A stretch of 64,000 nucleotides of DNA from Symbiodinium natans (Eukaryota; Sar; Dinophyceae; Suessiales; Symbiodiniaceae): positions 560,233 to 624,232 of the forward strand of contig CAJNDS010002168.1 in the NCBI GenBank assembly GCA_905221605.1, written 5' to 3'. The number at the start of each line of letters is the position of its first letter. Positions within the stretch are counted from its first letter, which is position 1. Positions 11,193-22,684 of this stretch are shown here, one piece after another. Below the pieces are notes generated by a model. The model saw nothing but the letters and a program-made list of their open reading frames with translations. It was not told where the DNA came from and ran no database searches. A program made the translations under genes and the position numbers.

Positions 11193-11618
11193 ATTAGCGG
11201 CTTTAAGGAGGATGCATCCCTAACAGCTCTCAACCCGGAGCTTCGAAAACCTAAACCCTCTGAGGGTTTAGGGTTTAGGGTTTAGGGTTTAGGGTTAGCC
11301 CTGTGACAGAAGTCATTCTTGAGACTGCCGTGCTCGCACCTCCCCCCCCCCCCCCCCCCGCCACATGTAACACTCAACGTCCGGCCTTCAGCAGCTGTCT
11401 CACCTCCGCCTTCGTCCTGGCCGGCGCTTCGAGTTCATGGTTGGGATAGCATTAACAAAAACTTATGTTCCTTTTTGGGTTTAAGTACCCTTAAGGTTGG
11501 GAATAGTGTTAGAAACTTGTAAATGGTTGTTCCTTTTTGGGCGTAAGTACCCTTAAAGATGTAAACAGCTACCCCACTATGACAAAGGCTTCTTGTTCCC
11601 TAAGCCCTGCCCTGAAGA

Positions 11619-11829
11619 CTGAAGGCTCCTTTAGGTAGTACCGTTTCGAGGGTAGTTTACTAGAATCCCCTATGACTTGGGATGTTCCCCCTTGTACTAA
11701 CAGTCTTTAACAAGGATAATGGTACCCCCTTTTTTTGTTTATCCCATTAAGGACTGCTTGTAGAAGGGGGGGATGACCCCCAACCTATAACTATCCCGAA
11801 AAGGAACTCCACCAGAGACTTGAGGTAGC
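11619..11829. mobile_element. Family A element split by a family B insertion
   Basis: Left part CTGAAGGCTCCTTTAGGTAG, right part GAGACTTGAGGTAG; removing the nested element restores the usual family A length of about 90 bp. Confidence 0.78.
11677..11783. mobile_element. Family B element nested inside a family A element
   Basis: Same ends as the copy at 9237. Flanks CCTATGAC and CCTATAAC (one mismatch) are the target duplication, and the target is the middle of the family A element 11619-11829. Confidence 0.82.
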
Positions 11830-12217
11830 CCTGAACTCCTAAACCATGGGACTCCGGGCACAGGAGGTGTAGGGTTTCGGGCTTAGGGACCCTAAACCCT
11901 AAACCCGAAACCGTAGACTCTTAAGGTCCCAGACCCTACGACGGCTTGATTAAGGCCTAAAACCGAAACCTGCAAAGCTTTTGCTTTAAAAGGTTTAGGG
12001 TTTAGGGAGTTTAGGGTCTAGGGTTTAGGGTTTAGGCGCAAGCAAGCTAGTGTGTGATGCCAGCACCAGCATGCTTCCCCAGACTCCCTGTGAGCAATCG
12101 ATTCCTAAAAACAGGGTCCTCTCATTCCCCATAAGGAGAATGCAAGACACCCAAGGGCCTCCACCATCCCCAATCTCTGACTTGTGACCCGTTTGAGGAT
12201 TTGGGGACTTACCAGGG

Positions 12218-12219
12218 GG

Positions 12220-12251
<32 letters not shown>
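12218..12251 (+). repeat. Poly-G tract
   Basis: About 33 bases, G with single C and A interruptions near the ends. Confidence 0.9.
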
Positions 12252-12252
<1 letters not shown>

Positions 12253-13012
12253 GGGCGAGCCGCGGGAGTTGCACCTCGAGTACATCTCCGGAGTTTCGAC
12301 TTCTGCGCGGTTGCAGTTCGCAAACGATACAGGCCTTAAAGCCTAAAGCATGCCTGGAGTAACTTAGGGTTTAGGGTTCAGGGCTTAGGGTAAACAAGAG
12401 AGAAAAGATATCCGGTGCTTGAGGCAATCTTCCTTTTTTAAAGCGCATACACTTCCCCCAAACCCGAAGGCCCTCAACCATAAGACCATGAATGGTCGTT
12501 GCTATCTTGTTAAGCCCGACAAGTCCTATAGCCCCAAGGATCCGCTCTTAGGAAGGGTTCAATGCGAAACCCTAACTCGATGCTCTAATTAGCCCCAACC
12601 CCCAAACCCTAAACCCCAAACCCCAAACCCTAAACCCCAAACGCTAGACATCCCCTCTGTAAGACTCGCCGGTGCATCTCGGCGGAGGAGATTCGCGCCA
12701 GATCTGCCTGGGTCCAAGCGCTAAGTTTTTAGGGACTCTGAGTCGGGCTTCGGATTTAGGGTTTAGGGCTGAGGTTTTACAGGGCAGGGAGTCCCTACAA
12801 CACTGCATTCGAGCCTTAAAAGGAACTGCCAGAGAGACCCAATACCTCTTGATTAAGGAATGCAACCCCCAAAAACCCTCAACCCCGATAAACCCTAAGG
12901 CCCTGAACCCTAAACACTAAACCCTTCATACTCAAACCCCAGTCCCGTAATTAAGAAACCCTTAGGACTTCATGGGTGGCTTTGGGGGGGTTTAGGACTT
13001 AAGGTCCCTTGT

Positions 13013-13071
13013 GTGGGGGGGAGGGGGAGGGGGGGGTGGGGGAGGGGGGGGGGTGGGGTGGGGGGGGGGGC
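13013..13071 (+). repeat. G-rich tract
   Basis: G runs broken by A and T, similar in style to the G-tracts of the mobile array. Confidence 0.85.
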
Positions 13072-13178
13072 TGTTTGAAGGGTGCCGTGCTGCATTAAGG
13101 ACCCCGAAAAGGCTTAGAGAACTACCCATGTGGCGGATGAGACGAAAGGTTCGGCAGCCCAAGCCACTGCCCAAAGCG

Positions 13179-13300
13179 GTTTAGGGTTAGGGTTTAGGGT
13201 TTAGGGTTTAGGGTTTAGGGTTTAGGGTTTAGGGTTTAGGGTTTAGGGTTTAGGGTTTAGATGGGTTTAGGGTTTAGGTTTAGGGTTTAGGGTTTAGGAT
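13179..13300 (+). repeat. Interstitial TTTAGGG tract
   Basis: About fifteen heptamers, interrupted once by ATGGG. Confidence 0.9.
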
Positions 13301-15426
13301 GTTGCGGAACTGAAGGCGACCCCCCCCACCCCGGACGTCCAAGACCAGCCCTGAACAGACCAAGCTTCAATCAAACTCTCAGAGCCCTGGGAACCGAACT
13401 CATAACCCTAAAAACTGAAACCTGTACCCAGAACAGGGTTTAGGGTTTAGGGTTTTGGGTCTAAACCCTAAACCCTAAACCCATCCACACCCTTCTCTGA
13501 ACCTTGAACCCACCCCACCCCCATCCCCCCGGCCAAACTCTTCCCAAGTCCCTGGTGCCTCGGTGACGTCAGCCCAATACAAGAAGAGAGGCCTCCGCCA
13601 AATCTCCGCGGTATGCAAGGCTATGAAGAGACACTTTGCCCACGAGCTAGTTTAGGGTTCTTAAGGGAGGGGGGTCAAAGGGGGGGTATGTAACCCAAGG
13701 TTCCCTAATACTCCCTAACACTCCCTAAGCTTCCCTACCCCCTTGAACCCCCCGCCCTTTGGAACCCTATGATAGTAGTAGGGAATAAGGGAGTGAGGTA
13801 CCTTGCTATACTCCTCTATACATACAACCCTTTACTTAAGGGGTTAGAGAACCCTGAACCCTACACAGAGAAAGAGGAACCTAGTTCGCAATTCCCAACA
13901 AAAAGCTATATAGATAGTTGCTTTCGGGTGTAGGATTTTAAGGTTGAGGGCATGAGGTGCTTCTCTACAAAAAGGAACTCACATCTTGCGTTTGGGGTTT
14001 TGGGCTTGGGGTTTGGGGTTCAGGGTTTGGGGTTCATAGGGTGTTGGGGTGAGCCGTTTGATCTTCTGTCGGAGGGCTTCGATTTTGGCAGCTGGGGGTT
14101 TATAGGGTCATAAGGAAAAAGGGGTTCGGGGGGGGGGGGGGGGGGGGTAACCCAAGGTTGCCGACTAGTCCCTAAGGCTCCCTCAGCTTCCCCAGAACCT
14201 ACCCCCCATGAACCCCCCTCTCCGAAGAACCCTATACAGGGTGGATCGGCGTACTGGTGTTGAATTGAAAGACACCTCGTAGAAGCGCGACAGCCTCCGG
14301 TAGGGCCTAAACCGAAAATGACGACCCCCAAAAAACCCTACAAACCCTGAACCCTGACCCTAAATCCCCCATAAACCCCTACATACGGGGCCAACATCTG
14401 CCCTCAGTTGTAAGACTTGAGTGTGTCTTGAGCGGAGGTCAACCCTCGAACCCTAAACCCTGAACCCTGCACCCCAACTGCCTGAAGCCCTAAAGCTCCG
14501 ACACCTGAAGCCCCAAAACCCTAAAACCCTCAAACACCTAAAACCCTTCACCCCAAACCCTAAACCCTAAACCCTAAACCCTGACCAAAGACCCCAGAAC
14601 TCTAAACCCTGAACCCTATTTTGTTTTGCCTTGAAGCTGTGCAAACATGTTGTCAAGCCCCGAAACCCTAAATTCCCTAAGGTGCAATCCAGGGAGCCTC
14701 CTTTATAAACACCGTAAACCACTAAGACCCGAAGACCCTCCCCTAAGACCCCAAGACCGTAAGACCCTGAGACCCCAACAGAGCATGCCCTAAACCCTAA
14801 ACCCCGAAACCTCTAAAACACTAAACCCCTAAACCCTAAACCCTACACTTCCCTAAACCCTAACCCTAAACCCTAACCCTAAACCCTAACCCTAAACCCG
14901 AAACCCTAAATCCTAAACTTCCCTGAACACCCCTAAGGGCGAAGCCTCAGGTCCTCCGGCTTCGGCCGTGGCTTCAGCGTCTTCGGCATGGCAAAGCCCG
15001 ACGTCTGGGCCGTTTGGGGTTTGGGGTTTAGGGTTTGGGGTTTAGGGTTTAGGGTTTGGGGTTTAGGGTTTAGGGTTTGGGGCTTAGGGCTTGGGGTTTA
15101 GTGTTTTGAGTTTGTTGGGTTCAGGGTTTTAGGGGTTAAATTCTAGGGTTTTAGGGTTCGGGCCTAGACCTAGAAACTTTGGCTTTGGGGGTCTGGTGTC
15201 TTACAATGCACCCTTCGTCGGCGCGGTGTCGATGGCGGTCATGTCCTCATATAAGGCATTTCCCAAATAGGGGTACCTCTAATAAACCCTAAACCCTAAA
15301 CCCTAAATCCTAAACTCTAAACCCTAAACCCTAAACCCTAAAATCCTTATTGTAGGACCCCCAAAAATCGGTACCATGCATCTGGTCTCTCTTTGGAGTG
15401 TCCTCTTTCCGGCTCTGGCCCTCCGA

Positions 15427-15530
15427 CCCTAAACCCTAAACCCTAAACCCTAAACCCTAAACCCTAAACCCTAAACCCTAAACCCTAAACCCTAAACCCT
15501 AAACCCTAAACCCTAAACCCTAAACCCAAA
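15427..15530 (-). repeat. Interstitial CCCTAAA tract
   Basis: Fourteen perfect heptamers. Confidence 0.9.
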
Positions 15531-16420
15531 ACAAGCTGCACAGGCTTGGAAAGTCAACAACAGTGGGCCGAAGATCGCATCGGTTTCCAAGTGAGGTTCC
15601 AAATCCTCGTCTAGACCCAAGAGTAACCTGGGAAAAAAAGGGTGCCCTTTTTGGTTTGGGGTCCATTGCCGGGCTGGCGATTACGCCAGACAGCCCTAAA
15701 CCCTAAACCCTAAACCCTAAACCCTAAACCCTAAACCCTAAACCCTGGGAACCCCCCAAAAACTTCGAAGGCCCTTGAGGATTTTGGTTCGGGCCCTGCG
15801 GCGCAGACTCTTGCGGGTATGAGCGGTCTATCGGGCTTGCAGGGCTTGGAGGCTTCAAAGGGTTTTTCGGTGCCCTAAACCCCAAAACCCCAAACCCCAA
15901 ACCCTAAACCCTAAACCCTAAACCCTAAACCCTAAACCTGGGGCCCCCGGCCGTGGTGGAAGAATAACCCCGGCCCATTCGTTTGCCGGAGTCCCCCCGC
16001 AGGGTACCCATGTTCATGGAAAGCAGGGTGCAGCTACGAGCCGGATGGCCACCATTGGGGTTTAGGGTTTAGGGTTTAGGGTTTAGGGTTTAGGGGTTGG
16101 CTGTTGGGTTCTTTTGGGGCCCTCCTGTTTAAGCCCATCCCCTCTCTGTGGGTCTCAGGCAGAATGCTGCACCCACTTTGTGAAGACATGTCCTCCTGAA
16201 CTGTTGGGCCACCCTTCTGCCTTAAGTAGACCCCCCAAGAACGCCCCCTTGGGGTACTGCAATTGATAATCCCTAAACCCTAAACCCAACACCCTAAACC
16301 CTAAACCCTAAACCCGGTTGCCACCCGAGCAGCTGGTCTTTGAAGCGGGCCTAAATCCTGAAGAAGCCCCCCCAAGCCGAACTCGAAAGAGAAAGTCCAA
16401 GAGCCCCTAACACCCTCAAC

Positions 16421-16529
16421 TGAAAATGTTCCCCCTTGTACTAACAATCCAGAATACCCCTTCATGGGGGGGGGGGGGGGATTATACTCGGGGGGGTACT
16501 ATCATCCCTTATAAGGCGGAGCATCCCAA
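16421..16529. mobile_element. Family B element with central poly-G
   Basis: Ends match family B; flanked by CCCTCAAC and CCCTAAAC. A poly-G run sits in the loop. Confidence 0.65.
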
Positions 16530-16876
16530 CCCTAAACTCGTAAACCCTTAAAACCCGAAATTTAAACACCAAGCATCAAACACTCGAGCCAACGGGCGGA
16601 GGACTGCCCGGATACCAAAACACTAAACTCCAATGACTTCCCCAACCTATGTCCTAAAATCCCAAAGGATCGGGTGGGGAGGGCGGATGCTGAGAGCTGA
16701 TCTTGCATTCTTTGTTTTGCCATGCATTGCAGCGTTTGGGGCTGCATAGGGCCTTAACCCTACGTTGGAGTAGACCCTAGCAAAAAGTATATGTTGTTTT
16801 AGGTATAAGTGGCTATAATTGCAACCCAGAACCAAACAAAGTATAAAAGTATGGTACTCCAAGATCCAGAAATCCC

Positions 16877-16981
16877 AAGCCCTAAACCCTAAACCCTAAA
16901 CCCTAAACCCTAAACCCTAAACCCTAAACCCTAAACCCTAAACCCTAAACCCTAAACCCTAAACCCTAAACCCTAAACCCC
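16877..16981 (-). repeat. Interstitial CCCTAAA tract
   Basis: Fourteen to fifteen perfect heptamers. Confidence 0.9.
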
Positions 16982-17574
16982 AGCACATCTCCGCCACACC
17001 ATTTCTGCACGGCTGCATGCTCGCAAGGGCTTCTCGTCCCCTGGCTCCTCAAGCTTCATCATGAAGGGGTTTGCAGTTCATTGTAGCCCTAAACCCTAAA
17101 CTCTAATCCCTAAACCCTAAACCCTAAACCCTAAACCCCCCCAACTTGGGTGAAGCCCTAGAGGTCCAACTTCAGCCTGGGCATCTGCTGCCACCTCTGC
17201 TTGGCCATCAGCTGCTGCTCAGGAGGGTAGGGGGCCACCTTTGACGCTGTGAGATACATTGTTTAGGGTTTAGGGTTTAGGGTTAAGGGTTAAGGGTTAA
17301 GGGTTAAGGGCGCGGTTGAGAGTTGTTGGGATTCAGGGTTTAGGGTTCGGGGCTTGGCCTGTGTTCCGAGCCCTTCCTGTTGTTTGAGTCGCTGTTGCAC
17401 TACGTCCCTGACATCCCTCGGAGTTCGCATGAACCAAATAAGGGCTTATGGGGTTTAGCGGTACGGTTTGCTGACTTGAGATTTAGATTCGCAGGCCTCG
17501 GACGCGTATCTTTAAGACAGCTGATTGCGGCAGGCTGCCCTAAAAATGTACTACGTAGGAGCAGGCTTCATCTC

Positions 17575-17661
17575 CTACTTGAAAGGCTCCCATGAAGGAC
17601 GCTTTTAAGGTCTACTAGAAACTCAACACAAAAAAGGGACTACATTAGAGCCTTCAAGTAA
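17575..17661. mobile_element. Family A inverted-repeat element
   Basis: TACTTGAAAGGCTCC at the left, GAGCCTTCAAGTA at the right; 13-bp outer arms near perfect. Confidence 0.72.
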
Positions 17662-17691
17662 ACCCATACACCGTTCCTCAAGGGACTAAAG

Positions 17692-17830
17692 GAGGGACCC
17701 TTATAAGGGACCTTAGGGGTTCGTTAGGGGACGTTTGGGGGCTACTTTGGTCACAAAGGGACAAACTAAGGTATATATTAGGGTCATATATGTACAAGGG
17801 GTCCTCCTTTTTACCCCTTCAGTTCACCAA
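17692..17830. mobile_element. Family D element
   Basis: CAAGGGACTAAAGGAGGGAC then TTATAAGGGACCTTAGGGG; the same 40-bp start is at 19136. The far end TCCTCCTTTTTACCCCTT is a diverged inverted arm. Confidence 0.62.
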
Positions 17831-18427
17831 GGCTGCAGGCACAACCATCGCAATTTTATTTTGGGGGGAACCTGGAGCGAGCGGGGTGCTGTTGAGGGTT
17901 TTAGGGGTGGTCGTATGAAGTCACTGAACCCAAAAAACTCAAGACCCGAAACCTAAACCCTAAACCCTGAGGACTAAACGCGTGGGTTCAGGAATTCCCC
18001 CGCTCCTCGCCCAGACAGCCCAGTCTTTTCTCAGGCTTCTTCTACGGGGAGGAGTGGGTTTAGGGCTTAGGGTCTGGGGGCTTATGGGGCTTTCAGAAGC
18101 GTCAGTCGACCAATCATAAGCTGGGATGCGGGCTCCTCCCTGCTACATCAGAAACCCCAAAATATACTCACTACCCGGGGTGAACCCTACACCCTGTAAG
18201 CCCTATAAACCCCTCTAAGCCCTATAATCTCTGCAAACCCTGCAAACCCTATAAACCCTATAAACCCTGCAATTAGATCGTAAACCCACTTTTCCCGAAA
18301 TCCTAAACCCTAAACCCTAGACCCTAATGCTTGAGAGCCTCAGCGCGAGTCCCCCTGACTGGGTGCACTTTTGTTTTGGCCCTTTCATTTTTGCTGTTGG
18401 ATTGTTTTTTCTTTGGGGGGGGGGGGG

Positions 18428-18650
18428 TAGGGTTTAGGGTTTAGGGTTTAGGGTTTAGGGTTTAGGGTTTAGGGTTTAGGGTTTAGGTTTTATGGTTTAG
18501 GGTTTAGGGTTTAGGGTTTAGGGTTTAGGGTTTAGGGTTTAGGGTTTAGGGTTTAGGGTTTAGGGTTTAGGGTTTAGGGTTTAGGGTTCAGGGTTCAGGG
18601 TTCAGGGTTTAGGGTTTAGGGTTTAGGGTTTAGGGTTTGGAGTTTGGAGT
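18428..18650 (+). repeat. Interstitial TTTAGGG tract
   Basis: About 30 heptamers with TTCAGGG and TTTGGAG variants at the right end; starts at a poly-G run. Confidence 0.9.
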
Positions 18651-19135
18651 TTGGGGTTCGGGGTTTGGGGTTAAGAAAAGAGGTTTTTCTCTGGTTTTCC
18701 TCTGTTTTCTACCAGGAAAGTGGTGCAACGAAAAAATGGCCAACAAAACAATCCCCCCCAAAAAATGGGTCCCCCCTGACTCTGTGCCGAACCACCCGCA
18801 CCACGCCATGCTCTGCATGTAGCCATATGATCCTTAGTGCAGGGTATAGGGTTTAGGGTTTAGGGTTTAGGGTTGAGGGTTGAGGGTTGAGGGTTTAGGG
18901 CTTAGGGCTTAGGGTTCAGGATTTCGGGTTTCGGGTTCAGGGCTCCTACAAGCCCATGGCCCCAGCTCGCATGCCATGACGGGTGATCAAGTTGTCAGGG
19001 TCTTTGTTTGGTACCCTAAAGGTCCATGTACCTATAGTATATACTTGGGCCTGAAAGGGGTTCCCACATAGTAGCTTTAGGGCTGCAATGCACCAACCCA
19101 TTTCTCTTGCGAATCGCCACGGCGAGTTCCACTGT

Positions 19136-19306
19136 TAAGGGACTAAAGGAGGGACCCTTATAAGGGACCTTAGGGGTTCTTCGGAGTTGTTTAGGGGCTC
19201 CTTGGGCCTGTAAGGGCTATATAAGCCATATATACGGGCGATGTAGGGGAACAAGACGAAGGGTCCCTTAAGTTCCCTCCTTCTACCCCTTAACTGAGTC
19301 CCTCTA
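19136..19306. mobile_element. Family D element
   Basis: TTAAGGGACTAAAGGAGGG at the left, CCCTCCTTCTACCCCTTAA at the right; inverted arms about 19 bp. Confidence 0.65.
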
Positions 19307-20275
19307 GGGTTTAGGGTTTAGGGTTTAGGGTTTAGGGTTTAGGGTTTAGGGTTTAGGGTTTAGGGTTTAGGGTCCCTCCTTCTAGGAGCAGGTGCTTTTG
19401 ACCCGGCAGCTTCATGCTGCGACCGATGGCCCTCCACAAGTGCCACCCAATGCGGCGCGAAGCGCCCAGCAAGCGAACAAGACAAAAACAGCCATTGGGG
19501 TTTAGGGTTTAGGGTTTAGGGTTTAGGATTTAGGGTTTAGGTTTGGGGTATACTGCTGGGCTTAGAGCTTATAGAGGGTATGGTTTATAGGGTTGTTTGA
19601 AGAAACAAACACAGGGTAACATCTTTGCAAGTCATTTCTGAGTGTGTCACATGGCTGAACGTAAGACGTGGTCACGCCATCATCAGCGAGGCGAGAATCA
19701 CGCAGCAACTCGTCTGAGATACTGGATTCACCCCCCCAACCTCGCTCACAGTGGCCTGAGGAAGTGGCAAATGGTGTTGGCCCCCCATCTGGATTCGCCG
19801 AAATGTCTCACAATCGCCTGCACGCGGGGACCCTGCTTGTGGGGTGCCAGGCTTTAGGCTTTAAAGGGGTTTCTAAACCGTAAACCCTAAACCCTAAACC
19901 CTAAACCCTAAACCCTAAAGCCCTAAACCCCTAGACCCCATATTAATTAAAATGCACATCGGGGGGACTCGGGACTTGCCTTGAATTCCTGCGCTCAGCA
20001 GCAGCTGCTGGAGTTCTTCTTCCTCGTCGCCTTGCTCTTCCTCAGCTGCTCGTCAGGGTTTAGGGTTTCGGGTTTAGGGTTTTAGGGTTTAGGGTTTAGG
20101 GTATAGGGCCTATAGGGTTTAGGGTTTAGGGTCCCTTCTTCAATGTGTTGCAGTGTTGCCCTTTTTCCGGAAAAGGGATCCCCCCCCCCCCGGTGTACCC
20201 TAACACTTGAACCCTGTTTGGTTTAGGGTCCGGGGTTTAGGGTTCTAGACCCAAAGTCCATATGCATTTCCCAAA

Positions 20276-20396
20276 CCCTCTCCGAGCGTCGTCGCAAGCG
20301 CCGAGGTCTTCAAAAGCGTTGAGCCAGCTTTGGCGCCGGCGTTTGTCGCGAAGATCTCACGGGCCTTGTCTGTCATGTCGTGATGTTCCTGCTGCA
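20276..20396 (-). CDS. Putative exon
   Basis: Forty open codons between TGCAG| and AGG|GTTTGGG: HHDMTDKAREIFATNAGAKA then GSTLLKTSALATTLGEG. Strongly helical. A second open block (20545-20455, minus) with IANRHGLGESTIST lies upstream on the same strand and may be another exon. Confidence 0.38.
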
Positions 20397-20896
20397 TATG
20401 GGGCGGTTTAGGGGCTTGCTTGAAGTAAGGCTCTCATGAAGCTCCTTTCTGGTTAGAAGTCGCAAAGTCGTGCCGGCACACGACACACATGCTTGGTTGA
20501 AATCGTGCTCTCGCCGAGCCCGTGCCGGTTCGCGATTTTCAAGGCCCTTAAAGCTTACCCTGAAAGCCTGCTTTCTTAATGAATCCTAAATCCGATAAAA
20601 ACCTTGACTAGGGTTTCGGTTTAGGGTTCGCGCTTCCGTTGTAAGGGGATTACACTTTGCAGTGGATGTGTCAGTCGTGATCTTGGGCTCTTGGGGTGTC
20701 TGCCCAGGCGAGAGTTGCGAGCTGGAACGCGGGCGGCACGCACGGCTGCCTCAACCAAATTCCCGAGAGGCATGGGTTAATTATCCCTAAAATGGCCTTA
20801 ATTGTGAGGGGGAGTAGTATAGAGGGGGGTGGGAGTAGCAGGGGAACCCATGATCGAGAGTTCAGGATTTCAAAGGCTTAGGGATACAAGCAGTCT

Positions 20897-20897
<1 letters not shown>

Positions 20898-20932
<35 letters not shown>
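20898..20932 (+). repeat. (GT)n microsatellite
   Basis: About seventeen GT units. Confidence 0.95.
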
Positions 20933-20933
<1 letters not shown>

Positions 20934-21298
20934 AGACTCTCAACGCCGCCCCAAAACGTGCACGTCTCTCACCCCCGCCACCCGAAGCGCCCTTAAGCCC
21001 CGCAACCAAACGCTAAACCCCCTGAGAAAACCCTAAACCCTCGGAAGGCCCCCCAAACCCTAAACCCTAAACCCTAAACCCTAAACCCTAAACCATAAAC
21101 CCTAAGCCCTAAAACCCTAAACCAAACCGCAAGCCCTAACCAGCCCCACTGCTTCCTGAGGCACGGTGTGACCCTCCGGATGCGAGGTGACCACAAAGCC
21201 GAGTGGTAGTGACTCGCTGGGGGCGAACCACTTTCCTTTCTCCAGCTCCTATACTGAATTTGGAACCCTAAACCAAAAACAATATTTTGAGCTGCCTC

Positions 21299-22584
21299 TT
21301 AGGAATTACGGTACCCAAACATTAAGAAATATTTCCAAGTATCGAGCATGAGAGCCGTCATGTCATTCCCGTCCTGCAAGTTCTTGTCGGCACCGGCTTC
21401 CAGCAGCAGGCGCACAATCTCAACGTGGCCCCAGGAAGATGCAAGCATGAGACATGCCGGAAGTGCTCCTCATGTTCTTGTCGGCACCGGCTTCCAGCAG
21501 CAAGTGTACAATCTCCACACAGCCCACAGAGGATGCGAGAGTGAGAGCTGGTCATGCCATAGCTGTTTTGCAAGTTCTTTTCGGCACCAGCTCCCAACAG
21601 CAAGCGAACAATCTCAATGCTGCCGTTGGAAGATGCGAGCATGAGAGCTGTCATGCCGGACGTGCTCCCCACGTTCTTGCTAGCACCGGCTTCCAGCAGC
21701 AAGTGTACAATCTCAACGTGCGCCCAGGTAGATGCGAGCATCAGAGCAGTCATGCCGGACGTGCTCCTCAAATTCCTGTCAGCACCGGCTTCCAGCAGCA
21801 AGCGTGCAATCTCAAAGTGGCCCCTGGAAGATGCAAGCATGAGAGCTGTCGCGCCGGACAAGCTGCTCAAGTTCTTGTCGGCACCTGCTTCCAGTAGCAA
21901 GCGTACAATCTCAACGGAGCCCTCAAAGGATGCGAGCATGAGTGCGGTCGTGCCGTGTTCATGCAGAAAGCCCACGCAGCCGATCCGAAAGAGAGAGGGC
22001 TGGCCATACTCGTTGTCGTCCTGCAGGTTTTTGTCCGCACCGGCTTCCAGCAGCAAGCGTATGATCAAACGCAGCCCAAAGCGGATGCCATCTTCAGAGT
22101 TGTCCAGCCATACCAATCCCCCAAGTCTTTGTCAGCACCGGTTTTCAGCAGCAAGTGTACAATCTCAACGTGCGCCCAGGCAGGTGAGCACGCGGCGTGC
22201 ATGAGAGCTGTACGACCACAGCTGTCCTGCAAGGTGTAGTCCGCACGGGCTTCCAGAAGCAAGCGTGCAATCTCAACGTGGCCTGCAGAGCACGCGAGCA
22301 TGAGAGCAGTGCTGCCTTCAAAGACACATGCCATGCAAAAAAGACACCACCCGCGCGGCCGCAAGTTCATGTCGGCATCTGCTTCCAGCAGCACGCGTAC
22401 AATCTCAATGTGGCCCTTGTAAGATGCCCGCGTGAGTGCTGTCATGCACAGGCTATTGAAGCTATTCGTGTCAGCACCAGCCTGCAGGAGAGCCCGAGCA
22501 GCTTGAACATGGCCGGTCTCTGCGGCAAAATCTACGAGCTCGTCTGCAGCCTCAACCATCTGGTCCGGCTGCAAGTCAGTAGGC
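21299..22584 (-). pseudogene. Ankyrin repeat protein region, frameshifted
   Basis: About eleven ankyrin repeats read on the minus strand, each close to TALMLASSxGHVEIVRLLLE followed by AGADKNL. The frame changes near 22,066 (one base missing after SALGCV), near 21,550 (one extra base after NSYGM) and near 21,452; after each break the repeats resume perfectly in the next frame. Two repeats carry extra 12-15-residue insertions. The end would be a TAA at 21301-21299 after DTWKYFLMFGYRNS. Ankyrin repeats mediate protein-protein binding; no catalytic domain is seen. The breaks may be true decay, tiny introns or base-calling errors: the repeats themselves are not degraded, which favours recent damage or errors. 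Confidence 0.8.
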
Positions 22585-22684
22585 CTAGGAGGGCCCTTAA
22601 AAACCCTTCCGGCAAATATTCCCATAGACATGATCCTCTTAAAGCCAATACAGGAAAATACAAAAAAATGTCCCAAGGGCCTAC
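22585..22684 (-). mobile_element. Second intron-like copy of the CCTAGG/GGCCCTT element
   Basis: 100 bp with inverted ends CCTAGGTAGGCCCTT and CCTAGGAGGGCCCTT and CTAG|G at both splice borders. Precise removal shifts the frame by one relative to the ankyrin repeats, so either a one-base indel lies nearby or the gene is decaying. Confidence 0.6.

Larger units (their letters stand above)
11830..20270. other. Telomere-repeat mosaic without assignable genes
   Basis: Apart from the elements listed, this stretch holds alternating CCCTAAA/TTTAGGG tracts, poly-G runs (12.2, 13.0, 14.1, 18.4 kb) and islands of 50-250 bp. Open frames exist (for example 17380-17595 plus, 19642-19883 plus in two frames) but none has a motif or a matching splice partner that I could verify. 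Confidence 0.6.

Noticed and set aside
12025-12323. Pro-rich frames near 12.2 kb and 13.0 kb
   Set aside because: They read through poly-G/poly-C runs; no support outside the run.
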